A stretch of 64,000 nucleotides of DNA. Source: Acrocarpospora macrocephala (lineage in GTDB: Bacteria > Actinomycetota > Actinomycetes > Streptosporangiales > Streptosporangiaceae). The DNA lies in assembly GCF_009687865.1 (NCBI RefSeq), contig NZ_BLAE01000026.1:15793-79792 (forward strand), read 5' to 3'. Both the position numbers and the translations under genes were made by a program. Shown here piece by piece: positions 43,551 to 53,077 of the stretch (positions are counted from its first letter, which is position 1; each line of letters opens with the position of its first letter). The notes below the pieces were generated by a model. That model did no database searches. It was not told the DNA's origin and saw only the letters and a program-made list of their open reading frames with translations.

Positions 43551-45041
43551 TCAGGAGCCGCAGTGCGACCAGGCGCTCTTCCAGGTGGCCTGGCCGTAGC
43601 CGCCGCCCCAGATGACACATTTGCCCGCGGCGGGCAGCTTGATCGGGCCCGTGTGCGTGCTGTGCCTGCGCCAGTCGCTCGCGTTCTGGCCGCCCTGGAC
43701 CCGCAGCGAGACCCCCATCCTGACCTTGCCAGGCATCACGTTGGTCGACAGGGTGACCACGCACGCGCGGCCGGTCGATTCGTTGACCAGCAGGTACGTG
43801 GTGCCCTTGCCGTTCCAGCCATGGGAGTCGACGATCTTGAAGGCCCAGCCGCAGAGCCCGCGCGGGTTCCGTGGATTCGGCGTGGGCGGCACGGTGGGTT
43901 TCACGGTGGGCGTCACGCTGGGCGAAGGGCTTGGGGACGGCGTGGGCGAGGGCGACGGGCTGGGGGTCTTCACCGGGAGCGCTTGCTTCACCGGGACCAC
44001 CGTGCTGCGGGTGGGGGCGGGCTGCTGCCGTACCGACCGGGTGGCGGACGGGCGGCGAGGGCTGGGGGACGGCGGGGGAGCGGCCGAGGGGAGCGCGGCG
44101 GCGGGGGTCGGCGAAGGTCCGGCGGGTTCGGAGGGGCGCAGCGTGATCACCGCCGCGGCGGTCACGGCGAGCGCCGCCGCGGTGACGGCCGCCGCCAGGA
44201 GCACCGGCTTGCGCCGCCGCCCGGGCGCGGACGGGGTCAGGTCGATGGCGGGACCGCCGGTGAGATGCGCCACGATCGCCTCGGCCGTGGGCCGCAGCGC
44301 CGGATCCTTGGCCAGGCAGACCCGCATCAGGTCGCGCAGCGGCCCGGACAGCTCCCCCAGATCAGGCGGGCTCGTGAGGATCCGGTGCATCACCTGCGGG
44401 ATCGAATCGGCCCCGAACGCGGGCTTGCCCGTCGCCGCGTAGACGATCGTCACCGCCCACGCGAACACGTCCGAGGAGCCCGTGGCCACCCCGGTGCTCA
44501 TCAACTCCGGCGCGAGATACGACGGCGTCCCCATCGTCGTCCCGGTTCCCGTGGTCTGCGGCGAGTCCAGGGCCTTGGCCACCCCGAAGTCGATCACGAC
44601 CGGGCCTTCCGGGCCCATCAGCACGTTGGCCGGTTTGAAGTCCCGGTGCGTGATCCCCGCCCGGTGGATGGCGGCCAGCGCGGTGGCCGTGCTGATCGCC
44701 AGCCGATCCAGCGCCGCGCCCCGGCGCGGGCCCTCCTCCTCGACCAGGTCGCGCAGGGATTTGCCGGGCACGAACTCGCTCACGATGTACGGCTGGTTCC
44801 CGGCCAGGTCGGCGTACAGGACGGGCGCGGTGCAGAACCGGGCCACCCGCTGGGCCAGCGCCACCTCGTGCAGGAAGCGCGAGCGGGCGTCGGCGTCGGC
44901 GGTCAGCCGGGTGTGCAGCAGCTTGATCGCCACCTGCTCGCCAGACGGCCCCTCCCCGAGGAAGACGACCCCCTGCCCGCCCTCGCCCAGCCGCCTGACG
45001 ATCACGAACGGCCCCAGCCGACTCGGATCGCCTTCCACCAC
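43551..45041 (-). CDS. Receptor-type Ser/Thr protein kinase with C-terminal secreted domain
   Basis: A 496-residue kinase. The P-loop is LGEGGQGVVFLGE, the ATP lysine is K40 (VAIKLL), the catalytic loop THRDFKPANVLM has Asp134 and the metal loop DFG is at 151-153, so it should be active; APE is APEL. A membrane span follows near residue 280 (LLAAAVTAAALAVTAAAVI), then a Pro/Ser/Thr stalk with SPSPSPTPSPSPSPS, and a final domain of about 110 residues with four cysteines from CGWAFKIVDSHGWNGKG to SAWSHCGS. GTG 45041 follows GGGGGG. Kinases of this build sense external signals. It lies just upstream of the carboxylase operon but need not be cotranscribed. Confidence 0.88.
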   Translation of the reverse strand: MVEGDPSRLGPFVIVRRLGEGGQGVVFLGEGPSGEQVAIKLLHTRLTADADARSRFLHEVALAQRVARFCTAPVLYADLAGNQPYIVSEFVPGKSLRDLVEEEGPRRGAALDRLAISTATALAAIHRAGITHRDFKPANVLMGPEGPVVIDFGVAKALDSPQTTGTGTTMGTPSYLAPELMSTGVATGSSDVFAWAVTIVYAATGKPAFGADSIPQVMHRILTSPPDLGELSGPLRDLMRVCLAKDPALRPTAEAIVAHLTGGPAIDLTPSAPGRRRKPVLLAAAVTAAALAVTAAAVITLRPSEPAGPSPTPAAALPSAAPPPSPSPRRPSATRSVRQQPAPTRSTVVPVKQALPVKTPSPSPSPTPSPSPSPSVTPTVKPTVPPTPNPRNPRGLCGWAFKIVDSHGWNGKGTTYLLVNESTGRACVVTLSTNVMPGKVRMGVSLRVQGGQNASDWRRHSTHTGPIKLPAAGKCVIWGGGYGQATWKSAWSHCGS

Positions 45042-45081
45042 ACCCCCCGAAATTTCGTGACTAGTGTGGCAGAACGGTACC

Positions 45082-46434
45082 TCAGATGGCTTTGCCCGGG
45101 TTCATGATGTTCAGCGGGTCGAAGACGGCCTTGATCTCCCGCTGCAGGTCGGTCACCACCGGCCCGGCCTCCAGCGCCAGCCAGCGCCGTTTCAGCAGGC
45201 CGACCCCGTGCTCCCCGGTCAGCGTCCCGCCCAGCCGCAGCGCGGCCCGGAACACCTCGTCGGCCGCGGCCCACACCTGCGGCGGCGGCTCGGCGAAGCC
45301 CCGGTCGAAGACGAACACCGGATGCACGTTGCCGTCTCCGGCGTGCGCCACCGTGCAGATCAGCACGTCGTGCCGGGCCCCGGCGGCCTCCACCGCCGAG
45401 ATCATCTCCGGCAGCGCGGACCGGGGCACGCACACGTCCTCCACCAGGCACGCGCCCAGCCGCTCCTTCGCCTCGTACGCCAGCCGCCGCACCGCGACCA
45501 GCTCCTCGGCCTCCTGGGGGGTGCTCGACACGGCCGCGAAGGTCGCGCCGTTCTCCTCGCAGAGCTCGCCCATCCTGGCGATGGCCGTGGCCGAGTCGGC
45601 GGCGTCGGACTGGCCGATCAGCATCGCCTGGGTGGCCGCCTCCAGGCCGATGTGCTTCCAGTCGTCGATGGCCTTCAGGGTGGCCCGGTCGAGCAGCTCC
45701 AGCATGGACGGCTGGCACCCGGCCGCGATGATCGCCGCCACCGCCGCGGCCGCGTCCCGGAACGAGGTGAACTCGGCCGCGATCGTGGCGGGCGGCTCGG
45801 CGGGCGCGCGGCGCAGCCGCAGGGTGGCCTCGGTGATCACGCCCAGGGTGCCCTCGGAGCCGACGAACAGGCCGGTCAGGTCGTAGCCGGTGACGCCCTT
45901 CATGGTGCGGCGGCCGGTGTTCAGGACGCGCCCGTCGGCCAGCACGACCTCCAGGCCGAGGGTGGAGTCGCGGGTGACGCCGTATTTCACGCAGCGCAGG
46001 CCGCCCGCGTTGGTGGCCAGGTTGCCGCCGATGGTGGAAATTTCATAGGAGGAGGGGTCAGGGGCGTACATCAAGCCGTGGGCGCGGGCGGCCCGGTCCA
46101 GGTCGGCGGTGATCACTCCGGGCTGGGCGACCGCGATCTCGTCGGCCGGGGAGAGCTCGGTGATGGCGGTCATCCGGTGCAGCGACAGGATCAGGCAGCC
46201 CTCGATGGCGGTGGCCGCGCCCGCGAGGCCGGTCCCGGCGCCGCGGGGCACCACCGGCACCCGGTGCGCGCTCGCCCACTTCAGCGTGGTCGCGACCTCG
46301 TCGCGGGTGCGGGCGAGCACCGCTCCCGCGGCCTGGCCAGGGCCGAGGAACGTGCGGTCGCGGGCATAGGAGTCGATCACGTCCGGATCGGTGACGACGC
46401 GGCCTTCCGGGAGTGCGGCGATGAGATCTTTCAC
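45082..46434 (-). CDS. GlcD-type FAD-linked oxidase (2-hydroxyacid dehydrogenase)
   Basis: A 450-residue flavoprotein of the glycolate oxidase GlcD / D-lactate dehydrogenase class. The FAD (PCMH) domain has VPVVPRGAGTGLAGAATAIEGCLILSL and PDPSSYEISTIGGNLATNAGGL; the C-terminal domain ends VAHAGDGNVHPVF and GTLTGEHGVGLLKRRWL, the metal/substrate region, and DPLNIMNPGKAI. It oxidises a 2-hydroxyacid to a 2-oxoacid and hands electrons to the respiratory chain or a partner iron-sulfur protein, none being adjacent. GTG 46434 gives the family length; an upstream ATG would add 47 atypical residues. It diverges from the fumarate reductase operon. Confidence 0.88.
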   Translation of the reverse strand: MKDLIAALPEGRVVTDPDVIDSYARDRTFLGPGQAAGAVLARTRDEVATTLKWASAHRVPVVPRGAGTGLAGAATAIEGCLILSLHRMTAITELSPADEIAVAQPGVITADLDRAARAHGLMYAPDPSSYEISTIGGNLATNAGGLRCVKYGVTRDSTLGLEVVLADGRVLNTGRRTMKGVTGYDLTGLFVGSEGTLGVITEATLRLRRAPAEPPATIAAEFTSFRDAAAAVAAIIAAGCQPSMLELLDRATLKAIDDWKHIGLEAATQAMLIGQSDAADSATAIARMGELCEENGATFAAVSSTPQEAEELVAVRRLAYEAKERLGACLVEDVCVPRSALPEMISAVEAAGARHDVLICTVAHAGDGNVHPVFVFDRGFAEPPPQVWAAADEVFRAALRLGGTLTGEHGVGLLKRRWLALEAGPVVTDLQREIKAVFDPLNIMNPGKAI

Positions 46435-46558
46435 AGTTTCGACCCTATGGCCGGATTCCGAGTGAGTGCGAACACCCCGAAAGGATGTTCTGGCCTTTCC
46501 GAAGGGCCATAGCGGTGCTTGTGTGGAAGGCACCCTTGATCTCGGAAGGAGGGCGAAG

Positions 46559-46792
46559 ATGACCGGAACGCGCACGACCTTCCATGACTTACTCGCGCCC
46601 TGCGGACGGAAGGGTGGTGGTGAGCACTTCGTCGAAGAGGACGGCGACGGGCTGCTGATCCGGGACGACTACTTCGACTGCGGCTGCCGCAGGATGCGCC
46701 ACGAGTACCACGACGGCAGCATCCACGTGCACGCCACCCGCCACGACGGCCGCAGGGTCAGCGACGAGTTCGGCCCGGACCATGGCTGCTGA
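46559..46792 (+). CDS. Small Cys/His-rich protein leading the fumarate reductase operon
   Basis: A 77-residue protein: [48 protein letters not shown] and DEFGPDHGC. Four cysteines and many histidines suggest metal binding, though no known finger is matched. ATG 46559 has GGAAGGAGGG just upstream, a strong ribosome site. Its last 11 bases overlap the next gene, so it is made with the flavoprotein subunit and may assist its assembly or iron-sulfur or flavin insertion; this is inference from position. Not recognised as a named family. Confidence 0.65.
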   Translation: MTGTRTTFHDLLAPCGRKGGGEHFVEEDGDGLLIRDDYFDCGCRRMRHEYHDGSIHVHATRHDGRRVSDEFGPDHGC

Positions 46793-48527
46793 GGAAGTAG
46801 ACGTCCTTATCGTGGGCGGCGGCGGCGCCGGTCTGCGCGCGGCCATCGCGGTCGCCGAGGCCGAGCCGGACGCCACGGTGGCCATCCTGTCCAAGGTCTA
46901 CCCGATGCGCAGCCACACCGTGAGCGCCGAAGGCGGCGCCGCCGCCGTGATCGGCCTGGCCGACAGCCTCGACGAGCACGCGTACGACACCATCTCCGGC
47001 GGCGACTGGCTCTGCGACCAGGACGCCGTCGAGGCCTTCGTCCGGGAGGCCCCGCGCGAGCTGATCCGGCTCGAACACTGGGGCTGCCCGTGGAGCAGGG
47101 AACCGGACGGCCGGGTCGCGGTCCGCCCGTTCGGCGGGATGAAGCAGCTGCGCACCTGGTACGCGGCCGACAAGACCGGCTTCCACCTGCTGCACACCCT
47201 CTTCCAGACCACCCTCAAGCACACCGAGATCAAACGGTTCGACGAGTGGTACGCCACCCGCCTGGTCACCGACGGCGAGCGTGTGCACGGCGTCACCGCG
47301 ATCGACATCAGGACCGGCCGGATCGACACCATCGCCGCCCGCGCCGTCATCCTGGCCACCGGCGGCTGCGGCCAGGTCTTCCCCTTCACCACCAACGCCG
47401 CCATCAAGACCGGCGACGGCATGGCCCTCGCCTACCGGGCCGGAGCCCCGCTCAAGGACATGGAGTTCATCCAGTATCACCCCACCGGGCTGCCGTTCAC
47501 CGGCATCCTCATCACCGAGGCGGCCCGGGCCGAAGGCGGCTGGCTGATCAACAAGGACGGCTACCGCTACCTGCAGGACTACGACCTCGGCGTGCCCACC
47601 GACACGCCGAAGCTGCGCAGCATGGAGCTCGGCCCTCGGGACCGGCTGTCGCAGGCGTTCGTGCACGAGATGCAGCGTGGGCGCACCGTGGAGACCCCGT
47701 ATGGGCAGGTCACCTACCTCGATCTGCGCCATCTCGGCGAAGCCAAGATCAACGCGCGGATCCCGTTCGTGCGGGAGCTGTGCCTGAGTTACGAGAAGCT
47801 CGACCCGGTCACCGATCTGATCCCGGTGCGGCCGGTGGTGCACTACATGATGGGCGGGGTGCACACGGGCGTGGACGGGGAGACGCCGCTGCAGGGCCTG
47901 TACGCGGCGGGGGAGACCGCGTGCGTCAGCATCAACGGCGCCAACCGGCTGGGGTCCAACTCGCTGCCCGAGTGCCTGGTGTTCGGGGCGCGGGCCGGGG
48001 CGGCGGCGGCGCGGTACGCCGTACAGGCCGCAAAACCGGACCAGCAGGCGGTCCGGACGCAGGGCGCGGACGAGCGGCGGCGGCTGGAACAAGAGCGGGA
48101 CGGGCGGGACGGCGGCCGGGAGCGGATCTCCGAGGTGCGCGCGCTGATGCGGCGCACGCTGGAGGAGTCGGCTGGCATCTACCGCGACAGGGACTCCCTG
48201 GAGAAAGCCGCCGGAACCCTAGCCGACCTGCGGGAACGGGCCGCCGTGGCGCGGCTGGAGGACCGCAGCGCCGCCTTCAACACCGAACTGCTGGCCGGAC
48301 TCGAACTCGGCTCCATGCTGGACGTGGCCGAGACCATCGTGGCCTCCGCGCTCAACCGCGAGGAATCGCGCGGCGCCCACCAGCGCACCGACTTCCCGGC
48401 CCGCGACGACGCGGCCTTCCTCGCGCACACCCTGGCCCATCGCGGCCCCGACGGGACGCCGAGGCTCAGCCTGCTGCCCGTCACGATCACACGCTGGCCC
48501 CCGGGCGAGAGGGTCTACGGACGATGA
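46782..48527 (+). CDS. frdA: Fumarate reductase / succinate dehydrogenase flavoprotein subunit
   Basis: A 581-residue flavoprotein. [20 protein letters not shown] binds FAD, and [15 protein letters not shown] contains the histidine that carries the covalent flavin. [69 protein letters not shown] are catalytic and substrate-binding segments. It interconverts succinate and fumarate. The length and the four-gene order A-B-C-D with two small anchors match FrdABCD of the Escherichia coli type; direction in vivo cannot be read from sequence. Stop overlaps the frdB start as ATGA. Confidence 0.9.
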   Translation: MAAEEVDVLIVGGGGAGLRAAIAVAEAEPDATVAILSKVYPMRSHTVSAEGGAAAVIGLADSLDEHAYDTISGGDWLCDQDAVEAFVREAPRELIRLEHWGCPWSREPDGRVAVRPFGGMKQLRTWYAADKTGFHLLHTLFQTTLKHTEIKRFDEWYATRLVTDGERVHGVTAIDIRTGRIDTIAARAVILATGGCGQVFPFTTNAAIKTGDGMALAYRAGAPLKDMEFIQYHPTGLPFTGILITEAARAEGGWLINKDGYRYLQDYDLGVPTDTPKLRSMELGPRDRLSQAFVHEMQRGRTVETPYGQVTYLDLRHLGEAKINARIPFVRELCLSYEKLDPVTDLIPVRPVVHYMMGGVHTGVDGETPLQGLYAAGETACVSINGANRLGSNSLPECLVFGARAGAAAARYAVQAAKPDQQAVRTQGADERRRLEQERDGRDGGRERISEVRALMRRTLEESAGIYRDRDSLEKAAGTLADLRERAAVARLEDRSAAFNTELLAGLELGSMLDVAETIVASALNREESRGAHQRTDFPARDDAAFLAHTLAHRGPDGTPRLSLLPVTITRWPPGERVYGR

Positions 48528-49234
48528 TCCTGAGAGTGAACCGCTACCGGCCGGGCGTGGACGACGCGCCGGTGTTCCAGGACTACGAGGTGCCGGACCG
48601 CGAGGACTGGGCGATCCTGGACGCCCTCACCCACATCAAGGACACGGTCGACGGCACGCTGTCGTTCCGCTGGTCCTGCCGGATGGGGATCTGCGGGTCC
48701 TGCGGCATGAACGTCAACGGAGAGCCCAAGCTGACCTGCGGCACGTTCCTGACCGACTACTCCGGGCCGGTCACGGTGGAGCCGCTGCGCGGGTTCCCGG
48801 TGATCAGGGACCTGGTGGTGGACATCGACCCGTTCCTGGCCAACCTGTCGAAGGTCAGCCCGTGGCTGGTCCGGGAGGGGGAGGAGCCCGAGACGGAGTT
48901 CGCGCAGACGCCGGAGCAGCTGGAGGCGTACAAGCAGTATTCGATGTGCATCAACTGCATGCTCTGCTACTCCGCCTGCCCGGTCTACGTGCTCGACCCG
49001 GACTTCCTCGGGCCCGCCGCGATCGCGCTGGCGCAGCGCTACAACCTGGACTCGCGGGACATGGGGGACCGGTTCGACGTGCTCTCCACCGAGGAGGGCG
49101 TGTGGGGGTGCACGTTCGTCGGCGAGTGCACCTCCGCCTGCCCGAAGCACGTGGATCCGGCCGAGGCCATCCAGCGCTACAAGCTGACCGCGGCGATGCG
49201 CAGCGTGCTGCCCTTCACCAGGAGGCGGCCGTGA
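48524..49234 (+). CDS. frdB: Fumarate reductase / succinate dehydrogenase iron-sulfur subunit
   Basis: A 236-residue protein with three clusters. The [2Fe-2S] site is [22 protein letters not shown]; the others use [18 protein letters not shown] and the later [17 protein letters not shown]. It carries electrons between flavin and quinone. ATG 48524 overlaps the frdA stop; the frdC GTG overlaps its stop. Confidence 0.92.
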   Translation: MILRVNRYRPGVDDAPVFQDYEVPDREDWAILDALTHIKDTVDGTLSFRWSCRMGICGSCGMNVNGEPKLTCGTFLTDYSGPVTVEPLRGFPVIRDLVVDIDPFLANLSKVSPWLVREGEEPETEFAQTPEQLEAYKQYSMCINCMLCYSACPVYVLDPDFLGPAAIALAQRYNLDSRDMGDRFDVLSTEEGVWGCTFVGECTSACPKHVDPAEAIQRYKLTAAMRSVLPFTRRRP

Positions 49235-49599
49235 GCTACTCGCCGCCGCGTGACCGGCTCTGGTTCCTGCGCCGCCGCGCCTACCTGGTGTTCGTGCTCC
49301 GCGAGCTGACCAGCGTCTTCGTGGCCTGGTCGATCGTCTATCTGATCCTGCTCCTGGACGCGGCCGTGGGCGGCACGCTGCCGGAGTTCTGGGCCTGGGC
49401 GGGCGCCCCCTGGGTGGTCGCGGTGAACGTGCTCGCGTTCGCCGCCACCGCCTTCCACGCGGTCACCTTCCTCAACCTCGCGCCGAAGGCCACGGTGATC
49501 CGGCTGGACGGGTGGCGGGTGCCCAACTTCATGATCTCGGGCGGGAACTTCTCGGCCTGGCTGGTGGTCTCCGCGCTCATCCTGTGGGTGCTGTCGTGA
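49231..49599 (+). CDS. frdC: Fumarate reductase membrane anchor subunit C
   Basis: A 122-residue protein with three spans: [48 protein letters not shown] and [15 protein letters not shown]. It starts GTG 49231 within the frdB stop (GTGA). The arrangement fits FrdC of QFR type D, which binds quinone without haem. Confidence 0.88.
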   Translation: MSYSPPRDRLWFLRRRAYLVFVLRELTSVFVAWSIVYLILLLDAAVGGTLPEFWAWAGAPWVVAVNVLAFAATAFHAVTFLNLAPKATVIRLDGWRVPNFMISGGNFSAWLVVSALILWVLS

Positions 49600-49937
49600 G
49601 CCCGCTGCGCCGGCGGGCGGAGCCGTACCTCTGGCTGCTGTTCGGGGGCGGCGGCGTGGTGTCGGCGATGACGCTGCCCGCCCTGGTGCTGATCCTGGGC
49701 GTGCTGGTCCCGCTCGGGATCCTGTCAAGGCCGGATCTGACTGCTCTGCTGTCAAATGTGCTGGTACGGCTGGCGCTGGTGGGGCTGGTTCTCCTCGCCC
49801 TCTTCCACGCCGCGCACCGGATCCGGTTCACCGCCGAGGAACTGCTCGGGATCGCCCGCTGGGACCGCCTCATCGCGCTGACCTGCTACGGCCTCGCCCT
49901 GGCCGGAACCGCCATTACCGTGTTGATCTTGTTCTGA
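49596..49937 (+). CDS. frdD: Fumarate reductase membrane anchor subunit D
   Basis: A 113-residue protein with three spans: LWLLFGGGGVVSAMTLPALVLILGVLVPLG, VRLALVGLVLLALFHAAHRIRF and IALTCYGLALAGTAITVLIL. It starts GTG 49596, overlapping frdC (GTGA). HAAHR supplies the His near the quinone site. Last gene of the operon. Confidence 0.87.
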   Translation: MSPLRRRAEPYLWLLFGGGGVVSAMTLPALVLILGVLVPLGILSRPDLTALLSNVLVRLALVGLVLLALFHAAHRIRFTAEELLGIARWDRLIALTCYGLALAGTAITVLILF

Positions 49938-50072
49938 CTCCCCGTGTGACAAATACAGATCGATTACGGTTTCGCAACATCACCAGTTGACTTTACCAAT
50001 GCATTACTCGTTCATCTAACGTCCGGCATGCGACGTGTGTGGCCTTATGTCACATGCGTCGTAATGCGGCGA

Positions 50073-50151
50073 AGGCAGGCTTCGTCCTGCCTGCGTCGCG
50101 TGGGCGCGCGACATCCCTAGCGCGTCTCGGATGTCGCCCGGTAACCCCGGG
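50073..50151 (+). promoter_or_regulatory. Hairpin-rich leader of the M6 protease gene
   Basis: Three stems in a row precede the ribosome site: AGGCAGG/CCTGCCT (50073-50079/50086-50092), a perfect GCGACATCC/GGATGTCGC (50108-50116/50129-50137) and CCCGG/CCGGG (50137-50141/50147-50151). GGGAGGG follows at 50154-50160. The gap from 49938 to 50167 shows no gene; TTGACT at 49987 could be a -35. The leader could be a regulatory RNA; I see no match to a riboswitch class I know. Confidence 0.5.
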
Positions 50152-50167
50152 CAGGGAGGGACATACC

Positions 50168-52996
50168 TTGTCAGGCAGAACATCCTCAGGACGGGCCCGG
50201 CGTCTGGCCGCCATCGTGCCCGCCCTCGGTCTCGCGGCAGCGGGACTCGTGGCCGTTCCCGGGGCCACGGGCACCATCGCGGCGGCCGACACGACCGTGG
50301 CCAACTACATCCCGTCAGCCAGCGACCACTACATCAACTACGCGCCCCCGATGGTCCAGGGAGACGTTTCCTCCCGGGACGAGGAGCGCATCACCGCCGG
50401 CTCCCAGAGCCGGGCCGGACGGTCCGCGCAGGAGACCACCGCGCAGACCATCGACCGCAAGTACGCGGGCGGCAACCCCGTCGCCGCCCGCAGGCTCGCC
50501 GAGAACGAGCGGCGCGCCGTCAGGACCGGCAAGAACCCGTTCGAGTTCATCTTCAAGAAGGCCGGCACCAAGCAGACCGCGAAGCTGCTGACGCTGCTGG
50601 TGGAGTTCAACGAGAACGCCAACGACGACTTCTCCGGCTTCAGCCGCCAGGAGTCCACCGCGACCCCGAACACCTGCGTGGTGGAGCCGGCCGGCACCAA
50701 GACCAACGGCCCGCTGCACAACAAGATCCCGAACCCGGCGACCCTCCCTGGGCCCGGCAAGGACAACAACTCCATGTGGGTGGCGGACTTCAGCACCGAC
50801 CACTTCAACAAGATGCTCTACACCGACAAGGGGATCACCACCCGGGTCCGTCCGGACCTGAAGGACCCCCGCGACGGCAAGAGCGGCATCGACATCTCCG
50901 GCTTCACCATGAAGAAGATGTACGAGGAGATGTCCAAGGGCGCCTACACCGTCACCGGCGCGGCCGTGGGCTGGCTGAAGGTCCCCCACTCCGAGGGCTG
51001 GTACGGCGCCGCCGAGTGCAACCCGGCCGGCGGCAACGCCCCGCAGAACATGAACGGCCACCCCGACAACCCCGCAGGACCGGCACAGCTCGGCATCGAC
51101 GCGGTCAACGTGCTGGCCGCCCAGCAGCCGAACTTCCCGTGGGCCGACTACGACGTCGAGGACGTCAGCGACGCCGACGGCGACGGCAACCTCCTGGAGC
51201 CGGACGGCGTCATCGACCACCTGGTGCTGGTGCACGCCGGTGAGGACAAGTCCGGCGGCGGCGGCGCGGAGAACACCTACGCCATCTGGGCGCACTCCGC
51301 CACCATCCCCGGCGGCTACACCATCCCCGGCACCGGCAAGCGCATCTCCAACTACATCGTGCAGCCCGAGGACTCCGGCGTCGGCGTCTTCGCCCACGAG
51401 TACGGCCACGACCTCGGCCTGCCCGACCTGTACGACTCCACCGGCGGAGGCGACTCCAGCGTCGAGTTCTGGGACCTCATGTCGACCGGCTCGCACTCCG
51501 GGCCGATCTTCCAGTCGATGCCCGCCCACATGGGCGCCTGGGACAAGTGGGTGCTCGGCTGGGTGAACCCGAAGGCCCTCAACCCCGGTGACGGCACCAA
51601 GCTCGTCACCGTCGGCCAGGCCTCGCGCACGCCCAAGCTGACCGAGGACGGCGTCCGCATCAACCTGCCGAACAAGTCGGTCACCATGACGACCCCGCAC
51701 AGCGGCGCCAACGCCTGGTGGACCGGCAACGACCAGAACTGGGCCGACGTGCGGCTCACCCGCACGGTCGACGTCCCGGCCGGCTCCGACGTGAAGTTCT
51801 GGATGTGGAACGACTACGTCATCGAGGCGGACTGGGACTTCGGCTTCGTCGAGGTCTCCACCGACGGCGGCGCCACCTGGACCGAGCAGAAGATCTTCAC
51901 CGAGGGCGGCGCGCTCGTCTCCACCGACGACGGCTACGCCGACCCCAACAACCGCATGCAGGACTTCGGCGGCAAGAAGTACGGCCTGACCGACCACACC
52001 GAGGGCTGGCGGCACGACTACATCGACCTCGCCCCGTTCGCGGGCCAGACCGTCCAGGTCCGGCTGCGGTTGGCGACGGACGAGGCGTTCGTGGAGCGCG
52101 GCTGGTTCGCCGACGACTTCTCGCTCACCAACGGCGGGACCACCGTCTGGAGCGACGACGTCGAGGGCGGCGCCAACGGCTGGACCCCCGCCGTCACCAC
52201 CTTCACCGACACCCGGGGCGCCGGCTGGACGCGGCACTCCGGCACCGTCATCACGGAGCTGTTCTACCTGGCCGAGTGGCGGAACTACGACGGGTTCGAC
52301 CAGGGCCTGGCGTACACCTACGACACCACCTACCAGCGGAACAACGTCTGGAAGGTGGAGAAGGTCAAGTACAACGCGCCAGGCCTGCTGGTCTGGCTGC
52401 GGGACGCGTCCTTCGCCGCCAACAGCGTCGCGGCCAACCTGCTGTCGCTGCCGTCGCTCGGCTCCAAGGGCGAGATGCTGCTGGTGGACTCGCACTTCGA
52501 CCCGCTGCGCCGGTCCGGTGTCGCGGCCACGAAGGACCCCAGCGTCCTGAAGAACATCCCGATGCGCCCGCAGGCCTCCAACGCGGCCTTCGGCTTCAAC
52601 AAGACCTACCCGTTCAAGGAGTGCCTGGAGGCCGCGGGCGAGCCGTTCAGCGAGTACTGCACCTCGTTCCCGGCGCAGAACCCGGTCAAGGCGTTCACCG
52701 ACGCCAAGACCTGGTACCCGGGCATCGAGGACCGCGGCGCCCAGGGCCTGTTCGCCCGTAACCGCGACGCCTCGGCGGTCGTGCCCTCCCGGGACGACCA
52801 GCAGTACAGCGTCCGCGTGGTCAACCCGGACGGCTCCCCGGCCACCGGGCTCTACGGCGAGGACTTCCTCGGCTTCACCCTCGGCACCGGCAACCCCGGC
52901 GACGAGGGCAAGCAGCTGGGCGCGCAGATCAAGCTGATCAGCCCGCTCCCGCTCAACCTTGGCGTTATCCTCCAAGTGAGCGCTGCGAAGAAGTGA
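50168..52996 (+). CDS. Secreted M6-family metalloprotease (immune inhibitor A type)
   Basis: A 942-residue exported zinc protease. The signal peptide is RRLAAIVPALGLAAAGLVAVPGATG. The zinc site is VFAHEYGHDLGLPDLYD near residue 411, an HExxH motif with the distal Asp typical of M6, followed by FWDLMSTGSHSG with the Met-turn-like DLMS. The C-terminal 500 residues are beta-rich with two MAM/lectin-like segments (DFGFVEVSTDGGATWTEQ, RLRLATDEAFVERGWFADDFSL). TTG 50168 was chosen because GGGAGGG lies seven bases upstream and the signal peptide begins 13 residues in; an ATG at 50039 would place 43 residues of GC-rich leader in front. Secreted proteases of this family digest host or environmental proteins. 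Confidence 0.88.
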   Translation: MSGRTSSGRARRLAAIVPALGLAAAGLVAVPGATGTIAAADTTVANYIPSASDHYINYAPPMVQGDVSSRDEERITAGSQSRAGRSAQETTAQTIDRKYAGGNPVAARRLAENERRAVRTGKNPFEFIFKKAGTKQTAKLLTLLVEFNENANDDFSGFSRQESTATPNTCVVEPAGTKTNGPLHNKIPNPATLPGPGKDNNSMWVADFSTDHFNKMLYTDKGITTRVRPDLKDPRDGKSGIDISGFTMKKMYEEMSKGAYTVTGAAVGWLKVPHSEGWYGAAECNPAGGNAPQNMNGHPDNPAGPAQLGIDAVNVLAAQQPNFPWADYDVEDVSDADGDGNLLEPDGVIDHLVLVHAGEDKSGGGGAENTYAIWAHSATIPGGYTIPGTGKRISNYIVQPEDSGVGVFAHEYGHDLGLPDLYDSTGGGDSSVEFWDLMSTGSHSGPIFQSMPAHMGAWDKWVLGWVNPKALNPGDGTKLVTVGQASRTPKLTEDGVRINLPNKSVTMTTPHSGANAWWTGNDQNWADVRLTRTVDVPAGSDVKFWMWNDYVIEADWDFGFVEVSTDGGATWTEQKIFTEGGALVSTDDGYADPNNRMQDFGGKKYGLTDHTEGWRHDYIDLAPFAGQTVQVRLRLATDEAFVERGWFADDFSLTNGGTTVWSDDVEGGANGWTPAVTTFTDTRGAGWTRHSGTVITELFYLAEWRNYDGFDQGLAYTYDTTYQRNNVWKVEKVKYNAPGLLVWLRDASFAANSVAANLLSLPSLGSKGEMLLVDSHFDPLRRSGVAATKDPSVLKNIPMRPQASNAAFGFNKTYPFKECLEAAGEPFSEYCTSFPAQNPVKAFTDAKTWYPGIEDRGAQGLFARNRDASAVVPSRDDQQYSVRVVNPDGSPATGLYGEDFLGFTLGTGNPGDEGKQLGAQIKLISPLPLNLGVILQVSAAKK

Positions 52997-53048
52997 GCCA
53001 GTCTTGTGCGGGCAAGCCTCGTTGAGGTTAGCGTTCTCCCCACGCAAG

Positions 53049-53064
53049 TGGGGGTGAACCCCCA
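53049..53064. promoter_or_regulatory. Perfect 16-bp palindrome upstream of the lipid kinase gene
   Basis: TGGGGGT-GA-ACCCCCA lies 13 bp before the ATG at 53078. The two-base centre makes an RNA hairpin unlikely; a protein-binding palindrome fits better. It may regulate the kinase gene. Confidence 0.45.
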
Positions 53065-53077
53065 TTAGCATGTGATC

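Noticed and set aside
50041-50167. M6 leader as a c-di-AMP (ydaO) or c-di-GMP riboswitch
   Set aside because: The conserved core sequences of those classes are not seen; only generic hairpins are present.
53049-53064. Palindrome as a transcription terminator of the M6 gene
   Set aside because: The loop would be only two bases and no T-rich tail follows; better explained as a protein-binding site.
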